Shown: piece after piece, positions 15,965 to 21,185 of the stretch
Position numbering within the stretch: position 1 is the first letter of the stretch
Layout of the letters: every line of letters starts with the position of its first letter
Assembly (NCBI GenBank): GCA_051746665.1
Contig: JBNJFG010000035.1
Coordinates: 1-21,185, forward strand
Origin: Halanaerobium sp051746665
GTDB lineage: Bacteria > Bacillota > Halanaerobiia > Halanaerobiales > Halanaerobiaceae
Reading direction: 5' to 3'
Length of the DNA stretch: 21,185 nucleotides
The notes under the pieces: model-generated
The model's database searches: none
What the model saw: the letters and a program-made list of their open reading frames with translations, nothing else
Told to the model about the DNA's origin: nothing
Program-made: the position numbers and the translations under genes

Positions 15965-16828
15965 TTAATATTTATCAATTGTTTTTACTACAGTTACAAA
16001 ATCATTTTTTCGCGGCCACTTTGCAGCGACTTTTTCAGCTTGTTCACGACTGCTATAGACAGAAAATACTGTGGGCCCACTTCCAGACAGCAGAGTGAAT
16101 TCAGCCTTGGTATTTTTAAATATATCCTTAACTTCTCTAATCTCAGGACATATTTTTTCGGAAGCCTCCTTTAAATCATTTTGATAATCTAAACTCCAAT
16201 TTATTTTTTCTTCATTTTTTAAGTTTTTCAATACTGCAGCAAAATTTGACTGGTTTTCATTATTTAATTTATCATATAATCTATATACTTCTGGAGTAGA
16301 AATCTTAAATGATGGTGTAACAACAACTAAATATTTTTCACCTATAAAAGGTAATGATTCTAATTTATCACCTTTGCCAGACGCATAAACTGTTCCACCT
16401 TCAAGACAATAAGGAACATCAGATCCTATTTTTTCTAATCTATTTCTCATAGTCTCGTAATCTGTCTCTATTTCAAAAAGTTGATGAAGACCTTTCATTA
16501 CCGCTGCTGCATCTGTACTTCCGCCTGCCATGCCAGCTGCAATTGGAATATTTTTTTCTATATAAATTTCTACACCCTGCTTAACTTCTTTATGTTCTTC
16601 AAAAAATATTTCAGCTGCTTGATAAGCAAGGTTTTCTTCATCAGTTGGCAGCTCTACATGTGATGTTTTCACAACAATACCACCACTTTTTCTCTTTAGT
16701 TTTATCCGATCAGCTAAACTTATACTCTGCATAATCATCTGCAGCTCATGAAATCCATCTTCCCTTAATCCTTTGATATGCAGAGCAAGATTTATTTTTG
16801 CAGGTGCTTTTAAATATAATTCTCTCAT
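15965..16828 (-). CDS. ispE: 4-diphosphocytidyl-2-C-methyl-D-erythritol kinase
   Basis: IspE phosphorylates CDP-ME in the MEP isoprenoid pathway. The 287-residue GHMP-kinase protein begins ELYLKAPAKINLALHIKG, with the conserved Lys11. The glycine-rich ATP loop is PIAAGMAGGSTDAAAV (95-110). The catalytic Asp is near 137 in KIGSDVPYCLEGG, and the third motif LLSGSGPTVFSVY lies near the C-terminus. The ATG has AGGGGGGA just upstream. In Bacillus ispE is in the same neighbourhood upstream of spoVG. Here glnRA, the ECF S gene and the AIR-like gene separate them. It shares its upstream region with the divergent bioY. Confidence 0.96.
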   Translation of the reverse strand: MRELYLKAPAKINLALHIKGLREDGFHELQMIMQSISLADRIKLKRKSGGIVVKTSHVELPTDEENLAYQAAEIFFEEHKEVKQGVEIYIEKNIPIAAGMAGGSTDAAAVMKGLHQLFEIETDYETMRNRLEKIGSDVPYCLEGGTVYASGKGDKLESLPFIGEKYLVVVTPSFKISTPEVYRLYDKLNNENQSNFAAVLKNLKNEEKINWSLDYQNDLKEASEKICPEIREVKDIFKNTKAEFTLLSGSGPTVFSVYSSREQAEKVAAKWPRKNDFVTVVKTIDKY

Positions 16829-16959
16829 TTTGATCCCCCTATTTTATTAATTAATTTATAGCTATAGTTTAAAAAAATTTAAAATTGTGATATGATTATT
16901 TAATGTTAATTGACCATTGGTCAATTATTTCTAAATAATTATATAAAGGAGTTTTGAAA
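16829..16959. promoter_or_regulatory. Divergent ispE/bioY control region with overlapping promoters
   Basis: The palindrome at 16907-16927 contributes a TTGACC to each strand. On plus, TTGACC (16910-16915), a 16-bp spacer and TAAATA (16932-16937) point to bioY. On minus, TTGACC (16919-16924), a 16-bp spacer and TAAATA (16897-16902) point to ispE. An alternative bioY promoter is TTGTGA (16885-16890), 16 bp, TAATTG (16907-16912) with TGT before it. Under either model the palindrome covers a promoter core. These hexamers are weaker than others in the window. Confidence 0.5.
16907..16927. promoter_or_regulatory. 21-bp perfect palindrome, candidate operator of bioY/ispE
   Basis: The core AATTGACCATTGGTCAATT (16908-16926) is a perfect inverted repeat around a single central T, extended by one more pair on each side. 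Its size and symmetry are typical of sites bound by dimeric TetR- or MarR-type repressors. It does not look like the known BirA operator, which has two half-sites separated by about 14-16 bp. The regulator is unknown. Confidence 0.6.
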
Positions 16960-17469
16960 ATGAAAACTAATAAAATGATCAAAGCAGCTTTAATGGCAGC
17001 TCTGACTGCAGTTGGTGCTTATATTATAATACCAATTGGTCCTGTGCCGATAACTCTGCAGTCATTTTTTGTTCTACTTTCTGGAAGATTATTGGGTAAA
17101 AAATATGGTGTGCTTGCTCAAATTACATATCTTTTATTGGGTGCTTTTGGCTTACCTATTTTTTCCGGTGGACGTGGAGGCCTGGGTGTAATTGCCGGAC
17201 CTACCGGTGGTTTTTTAATAAGTTTTGCTCTAGCTGCCTGGATTGCAGCTAACTGCAGTGGAAATAAAAAGAAAGATTTCTTTATTTTGGCTGCTGCAGT
17301 TTTAAGTAATTACATAATTGGAAGCCTTTATTTTACTTTCATTACAGGAACAGGAATAATTGCTTCTTTAAACTTGACTATAATTCCTTTTATACCAGGC
17401 GATATCTTAAAAATATTTATGTTACTATTATTAGCACCAATAATCGAAAAAAGAATTGCAGGCAATTAA
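16960..17469 (+). CDS. bioY: Biotin transporter BioY (ECF S-component)
   Basis: BioY is the membrane substrate-binding subunit of biotin ECF transporters. The 169-residue protein has about six hydrophobic segments. It carries the family signature GPVPITLQSFFVLLSGRLLG (near 27-46), followed by YLLLGAFGLPIFSGGRGGLG and AGPTGGFLISF. The ATG at 16960 is chosen because AAGGAG lies 8 nt upstream; an in-frame TTG at 16954 would be only 3 nt from it. It is the only plus-strand gene in the window and is monocistronic, with a strong terminator behind it. No other biotin gene is nearby. Confidence 0.95.
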   Translation: MKTNKMIKAALMAALTAVGAYIIIPIGPVPITLQSFFVLLSGRLLGKKYGVLAQITYLLLGAFGLPIFSGGRGGLGVIAGPTGGFLISFALAAWIAANCSGNKKKDFFILAAAVLSNYIIGSLYFTFITGTGIIASLNLTIIPFIPGDILKIFMLLLLAPIIEKRIAGN

Positions 17470-17508
17470 AAGAAATCCCACCTTAAATATTTAAGGTGGT
17501 TTTCTTTT
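17468..17508. terminator. Bidirectional terminator between bioY and the converging membrane-protein genes
   Basis: The centre is a 22-bp perfect palindrome (17478-17499: CCACCTTAAAT and its complement). It is extended past a small internal loop by AAAAGAAA and TTTCTTTT. T runs leave the stem on both strands, so it can serve bioY on plus and the 17525-18362 pair on minus. Confidence 0.9.
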
Positions 17509-17524
17509 TGAAAATTTTAAGATA

Positions 17525-17836
17525 TTATCTAAATGGTAAATTATTAAAATCGAAAATTTTCATTCGCAGCTGAGGTATAAAGTAAAAAGACTGTTGATTA
17601 ATAAGCAAATAAATCAAATAGATAGATAATACAGCAACTACTGCAGGTACAATAAACCAAAATTTAGTTTTTTGTAACAAAATATGAAAACCAAAAATAA
17701 TTAATAATAACGGCCAATAACTTCGCAAAAAGAAAAACATATTAAAACTATATTTGCCTAAGGTATCACCCAAAAATATTATTCCTGCAAAAATTAAAAT
17801 TACGGCAATTAAGCTGCGATCTCTATTATCTGTCAT
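17525..17836 (-). CDS. Small membrane protein, LiaF-N/DUF5668-like
   Basis: The 103-residue protein is mostly hydrophobic, with about three membrane segments: LIAVILIFAGIIFLGDTLG, FLRSYWPLLLIIFGFHILL and FIVPAVVAVLSIYLIYLL. The pattern of a YWPLLLI(IF)G turn between two helices is typical of the LiaI/LiaF-type transmembrane domain (DUF5668). Family members are linked to cell-envelope stress systems, but the function of a stand-alone domain is unknown. The ATG at 17836 has AAAGGTG 6 nt upstream; the in-frame GTG at 17845 overlaps that site. It overlaps the end of the upstream PspC gene by 11 bp, so the two are probably translated together. Confidence 0.75.
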   Translation of the reverse strand: MTDNRDRSLIAVILIFAGIIFLGDTLGKYSFNMFFFLRSYWPLLLIIFGFHILLQKTKFWFIVPAVVAVLSIYLIYLLINQQSFYFIPQLRMKIFDFNNLPFR

Positions 17837-18362
17837 TATTATCACCTTTAAGCATTAAAGCTCCAGCAGCAATCAAAATTAACGGCCAATATTTTTCCCA
17901 GTATAAATCTGGAATCCAGATATCAATTAAAAAAATAGATCCGACTAAAATCATTATCACAGCAAATAATTTGCGGCGGTTATTATTATTACTTTTTGAA
18001 TTTTGATCCTGATACTGCTGATAATATTTTTCTTCGCTTTCTGTTCTATTTTCTTGATCATGGTTTTTATTTTGATTTTGACCATCATCTGCATCATAGC
18101 GATGATGCTGTTTTTCATTTTCTTTTTTATTTTGCTCTTCTATATAATAATCATCAGGCATTCGATATTCATTTTTAACTGGCTCTTCTGACATTACAAG
18201 CCAGGCAATAATATAGGCAATTAAACCAATACCCTGAAACAAAAATATAAATAAAACTGCAAGTCTAACTAAAGAAGAGTCTACATTAAAATAATCTGCC
18301 AGTCCCCCACAAACTCCTGCAATCATCCTGTCATTTTTGGACCGATATAATTTTTTAGTCAT
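17826..18362 (-). CDS. PspC-domain membrane protein with LiaF-like C-terminal segment
   Basis: The 178-residue protein starts with a complete PspC domain (about 1-60: KKLYRSKNDRMIAGVCGGLADYF... with SLVRLAVLFIFLF and IAYIIAWLVM). A hydrophilic low-complexity stretch rich in Asn, Gln, Glu, Asp and Lys follows (about 65-128). The end has two membrane helices (KLFAVIMILVGSIFLIDI and YWPLILIAAGALML) that repeat the YWPLxLI pattern of the next gene. PspC proteins take part in envelope-stress signalling; here no PspA or LiaRS gene is in view. The ATG has AAGGA about 9 nt upstream. It has its own promoter at 18451-18479. Confidence 0.85.
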   Translation of the reverse strand: MTKKLYRSKNDRMIAGVCGGLADYFNVDSSLVRLAVLFIFLFQGIGLIAYIIAWLVMSEEPVKNEYRMPDDYYIEEQNKKENEKQHHRYDADDGQNQNKNHDQENRTESEEKYYQQYQDQNSKSNNNNRRKLFAVIMILVGSIFLIDIWIPDLYWEKYWPLILIAAGALMLKGDNNDR

Positions 18363-18450
18363 GACTAATCATCCTTCCGTGATATAGCTTAGATAAATCT
18401 ATTTATTATATTAAGATATTCTTTTCAAATATTATCTTTTTCATGTATAT

Positions 18451-18479
18451 AGTATCGCAGATTTAATGGCTGTTGTCAA
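18451..18479 (-). promoter_or_regulatory. Promoter of the PspC/LiaF-like pair (sigma-A)
   Basis: The minus strand has -35 TTGACA (18474-18479), a 17-bp spacer and -10 GATACT (18451-18456) with an extended TGC. The predicted start is near 18444, giving an ~80-nt leader. The -35 begins 3 bp after the terminator of the upstream ABC-exporter gene. Confidence 0.75.
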
Positions 18480-18481
18480 AG

Positions 18482-18509
18482 AAAAAAAGCCGAGACATGG
18501 CCCGACTTT
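18482..18509 (-). terminator. Rho-independent terminator after the ABC exporter
   Basis: On the minus strand AAGTCGGG and CTCGGCTT pair over 8 bp (with G-U pairs) around a 6-nt loop. A run of seven T follows (18482-18488). It lies ~40 bp after the ABC gene stop. Confidence 0.82.
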
Positions 18510-18548
18510 TAGCAATCTTTATGAAATTATATTTATTTTAATATATTT

Positions 18549-20276
18549 TTATTCAGCCAATTCAGATAAGAATTGTTCATTATATAATTGTGCATATTCC
18601 CCACCATTTTTTATCAATTCTTTATGTCTTCCTCGTTCAACTATACCTGCTTCAGTTAAAACTATAATCTGATCAGCATTAATTACTGTAGACAAGCGGT
18701 GGGCAATAACCAAAGTTGTTCTGCCCTCTGCTAGTTTTTCCAGTGATTCTTGGATAATCTTTTCACTGCGGTTATCAAGTGAAGAAGTTGCTTCATCCAA
18801 AATTAAAATAGGAGGATTTTTGAGAAATGAACGCGCAATAGAAACCCGCTGCTTCTGGCCTCCAGAAAGTTTAACTCCTCTTTCACCAATATCAGTTTCA
18901 TAACCACCACTTAGACTTAAAATAAATTCATGAGCATTAGCCTTTTTAGCCGCTTCTATAATTTCTTGATCAGAGGCGTTAGCTGTACCATAGGCAATAT
19001 TTTCTCTCACTGTACCATTAAAGAGAAATACATCCTGCTGTACTATACCAATATTTCGCCGCAGTGATTCTAAAGTCACATTCTTAATATCAATTTCATC
19101 TATAGAAAGCCTGCCGCTGTCAATTTCATAAAAACGGGGCAGCAGTTTGGTTAGAGTTGATTTACCTGCACCTGAAGGACCAACAAAAGCAACTGTTTTA
19201 CCGGGTTCAATTTCTATATTAATATTAGTTAATACCTTCTCGTGATTATCATAACTAAAGCTTACATTCTGATATTTAATTAGCCCCTCAACATTTTCTA
19301 AATCTTCCGCCTCAGCACTATCTATAATCTCTGGATCAACCTCTAAGAGCTCCTGAAAACGGCTGAAACCTGACATTCCTCGCTGCAGCTGCTCATTAAA
19401 ATTGACAAGTCTTCTGATCGGATTCATAAACATATCAACATAAAATAAGAAGGCTATCATCTGACCGGATGTTAGAGAACCATTATAAATAAAATAGCCT
19501 CCTGCAGAAAGAGTACTCAAACGAATTAAATTAATAAACAAATTCATGCCTGAATGAAATTGAGCCATATTTTTCATTGCCCATTCGCGTGAGCGTCGGT
19601 AATTATGGTTTCCCTCACAAAACTTTTCATTTTCGTAATCTTCATTGGTAAAAGACTTAACTACTCTAATCCCACTTAGACTGTCTTCAACTATGGTGTT
19701 GACCTCTGCCATTTTTTCTCGAATAACTTTAAATGCATGATACATTTTTTCGCCTAATATTTTCGAAAAGAAAAACATGATTGGAATTAAAGCAAAGGTA
19801 ACCAGGGCCAGCTGCCAGTGCATATTAACTAAAATAATCAAAGAACCTACTAAAAGCATTGACGAAATCAGTAAATCTTCCGGACCGTGGTGAGCAAGTT
19901 CAGATATGTTATTTAAATCATTAACAACTCTGGACATTAAATAACCAACTTTATTATTATCATAAAACTTAAAAGACAATTTCTGCAGATGAGTAAACAA
20001 ATCAGAGCGCATATCTGTTTCCATTCTGATCCCCACTACATGACCCCAATAATGAACTATATATTGAAAAATAAAACGAAATACATAAATAGCAAGTAAA
20101 ATCACTGAAATTCGGACCATCATATTTGAATTTCTAGCCGGAAAATAATCATCAATCAACTGCTGAATAAACATCGGATAAACCAAATCCAGACCCGACA
20201 TTAAAACAGCACTAAAAAGAGTGGCTGTAAATAATTTCCAGTGATTTTTATAATAACTTAAAAATTTTTTTAGCAA
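18549..20276 (-). CDS. ABC exporter, fused membrane and ATPase domains (MsbA/BmrA type)
   Basis: The 575-residue half-transporter has six membrane segments in its first ~310 residues (for example FTATLFSAVLMSGLDLVYP). An ATPase domain follows with Walker A GPSGAGKS (366-373), Q-loop VQQDVFLF near 412-419, signature LSGGQ (470-474), Walker B LILDEA (491-496) and the switch His near 526 (IAHRLS). All catalytic elements are intact, so it is probably active as a homodimer; no partner half-transporter is adjacent. The substrate (lipid, drug or peptide) cannot be read from sequence. The start is TTG (20274-20276) with AAGGA about 10 nt upstream, and the family N-terminus LKKFLSYYKNHW starts there. 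It has its own promoter and terminator. Confidence 0.93.
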   Translation of the reverse strand: MLKKFLSYYKNHWKLFTATLFSAVLMSGLDLVYPMFIQQLIDDYFPARNSNMMVRISVILLAIYVFRFIFQYIVHYWGHVVGIRMETDMRSDLFTHLQKLSFKFYDNNKVGYLMSRVVNDLNNISELAHHGPEDLLISSMLLVGSLIILVNMHWQLALVTFALIPIMFFFSKILGEKMYHAFKVIREKMAEVNTIVEDSLSGIRVVKSFTNEDYENEKFCEGNHNYRRSREWAMKNMAQFHSGMNLFINLIRLSTLSAGGYFIYNGSLTSGQMIAFLFYVDMFMNPIRRLVNFNEQLQRGMSGFSRFQELLEVDPEIIDSAEAEDLENVEGLIKYQNVSFSYDNHEKVLTNINIEIEPGKTVAFVGPSGAGKSTLTKLLPRFYEIDSGRLSIDEIDIKNVTLESLRRNIGIVQQDVFLFNGTVRENIAYGTANASDQEIIEAAKKANAHEFILSLSGGYETDIGERGVKLSGGQKQRVSIARSFLKNPPILILDEATSSLDNRSEKIIQESLEKLAEGRTTLVIAHRLSTVINADQIIVLTEAGIVERGRHKELIKNGGEYAQLYNEQFLSELAE

Positions 20277-20309
20277 AATAATCCCATCCTTTTTATTTAC
20301 TAATTAGAA

Positions 20310-20338
20310 ATTTTATCACAGCATTTAATATATTTCAA
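20310..20338 (-). promoter_or_regulatory. Promoter of the ABC exporter (sigma-A)
   Basis: The minus strand has TTGAAA (20333-20338), a 17-bp spacer and TAAAAT (20310-20315) preceded by TGA (extended -10). The predicted start is near 20303, ~27 nt before the TTG start. Confidence 0.7.
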
Positions 20339-20353
20339 TTAAAAATTTTACAC

Positions 20354-20391
20354 AAAAAAAAGATACATCCATATAAATTGAATGTATCTTT
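20354..20391 (-). terminator. Rho-independent terminator after phoU
   Basis: AAAGATACAT (20359-20368) and ATGTATCTTT (20382-20391) form a perfect 10-bp stem with a 13-nt loop. On the minus strand a run of T extends through 20354. It lies 50 bp after the phoU stop and 16 bp before the ABC-exporter -35. Confidence 0.88.
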
Positions 20392-20440
20392 AATAAAATA
20401 ATTATTTTTAAAAACTAATTATTAAAATATGCTCTTTTAC

Positions 20441-21100
20441 TTATTCTAGCTCAGTCCACTTTCCTGTTTTCATATAAACAGTACGTTCACAAATGTTAGT
20501 TGAATGATCTCCAATTCTTTCTAAAAAGCGACTTATAAACATCAATGATGTACCCTGCTCAATTGTAGCACAGTCATTACTCATAACATTTAAAAGTTCA
20601 GCTTTAATTTGTTTATCCAGACGATTAACTTCCTTATCTCCAGCAGCAACTCGTTTGGCTTTCTCAATATCCATATCAACAAAAGCCTCTAAACTTTTAC
20701 GAAGCTGCCGAACAACTATGTCCCTCATCCCTGGCATATCCTGCATTTCTTTAATCAGAGGCTGATCTCCAATATCTTTGACTCTATGTGCTATATTTGA
20801 TGCATTATCTCCTATTCTCTCCAAATCGGTTACCAGTTTAGAAATAACAATTATTTTTCTGAGATCAATTGCCACCGGCTGCTGCAGAGCAATTAAGCGG
20901 GTGCATTTCTCTTCTATATCAAGTTCATAGTCATCTATAATATCATCATCTTTTATTACCTGATCTGCAAGCTCAAGATCTTTATTCATTAAAGCTTCAA
21001 TACTTTTGCTTATACTTTCTCCAACTACACTTCCCATCTTTAACATTTCATTTTCTAAATCTTTTAATTCTGCATGAAAAGCTTTTCTAGATTCATTCAT
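20441..21100 (-). CDS. phoU: Phosphate transport regulator PhoU
   Basis: PhoU links the PstSCAB phosphate transporter to the PhoR sensor kinase and damps phosphate uptake. The 219-residue protein has the two expected repeats of a three-helix bundle, each with the metal-binding signature: LERIGDNASNIAHRV near 93-107 and LERIGDHSTNICERTV near 193-208. The ATG at 21100 is preferred because the family N-terminus (FHAELKDLENEMLKMG) follows it and AAGGAGG lies upstream, although the 12-nt spacing is long. An in-frame ATG at 21133 has its nearest AAAGGAG 16 nt away. The pst genes usually precede phoU; they would lie past the right edge of the window. Confidence 0.96.
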   Translation of the reverse strand: MNESRKAFHAELKDLENEMLKMGSVVGESISKSIEALMNKDLELADQVIKDDDIIDDYELDIEEKCTRLIALQQPVAIDLRKIIVISKLVTDLERIGDNASNIAHRVKDIGDQPLIKEMQDMPGMRDIVVRQLRKSLEAFVDMDIEKAKRVAAGDKEVNRLDKQIKAELLNVMSNDCATIEQGTSLMFISRFLERIGDHSTNICERTVYMKTGKWTELE

Positions 21101-21185
21101 TTTGATAATATACCTCCTTAAAGCTGCTCTCATAATATTAACAGCTTTTCTCCTTTAAAATTTTTGGGGTGACTTTTAACCAAAC

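Noticed and set aside
16907..16927. BirA (biotin repressor) operator upstream of bioY
   Set aside because: BirA sites have two half-sites separated by about 14-16 bp; this palindrome has a single-base centre.
17996..18191. Two plus-strand frames coding for His/Asp/Phe- or Ile-rich peptides
   Set aside because: They are reverse readings of the low-complexity linker of the PspC-domain gene.
21101..21133. N-terminal extension or short leader peptide of phoU, with a CAGCTTT/AAAGCTG hairpin
   Set aside because: The frame is continuous with phoU, the upstream ATG lacks a well-placed ribosome-binding site, and the 7-bp stem with a 15-nt loop is weak.

Overview
The window is a low-GC, AT-rich piece of a Firmicutes-type chromosome. 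Gene content and order match the purR-to-divIC housekeeping region of Bacillus and the clostridia: ispE, spoVG, glmU, prs, ctc/rplY, pth, mfd, a spoVB/yabM-type flippase gene and mazG. The Firmicutes-type 16S 5' end, the very low GC and the long acidic tail on ribosomal protein L25 make a Halanaerobiales-like anaerobic halophile my best guess. That placement is inference, not proof. Nearly everything is on the minus strand; only bioY is on plus.

Layout. At 1-54 lies the 5' end of a 16S rRNA gene on the minus strand, continuing off the left edge. Behind it are a leader of about 300 nt and four tandem sigma-A promoters (365-782). At 805-4574 is a murJ/spoVB-like, mazG and dacA (D-Ala-D-Ala carboxypeptidase) gene run ending in a terminator. 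At 4643-12044 are mfd, pth, rplY, prs and glmU. The glmU-prs pair and rplY each have a clear promoter, and hairpins follow rplY and pth. At 12249-15930 is a GlnR-type regulator gene followed closely by glnA, an ECF transporter S-component gene and an AIR-synthase-like gene, then spoVG with its own promoter. At 15965-17469 ispE and bioY diverge around a perfect palindrome. At 17525-18362 is a pair of small membrane-protein genes with PspC and LiaF-like features. At 18549-20276 is a single-gene ABC exporter, and at 20441-21100 is phoU.

How the genes work together. Most serve growth and envelope building. GlmU makes UDP-GlcNAc, the MurJ/SpoVB-like protein belongs to the lipid-linked saccharide flippase family, and DacA trims peptidoglycan. 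Prs feeds nucleotide synthesis, and Pth, L25 and the rRNA serve translation. Mfd and MazG protect transcription-coupled repair and nucleotide quality. GlnR and GlnA control nitrogen assimilation, and PhoU controls phosphate. BioY and the ECF S-component bring in vitamin-like substrates.

I see no CRISPR array, phage, insertion sequence or defence system. The more interesting signals are regulatory: the repeated architecture of the rRNA promoters, a dyad filling the spacer of the glnR promoter, mirror-image promoters over the ispE/bioY palindrome, and the placement of two uncharacterised genes directly behind glnRA.
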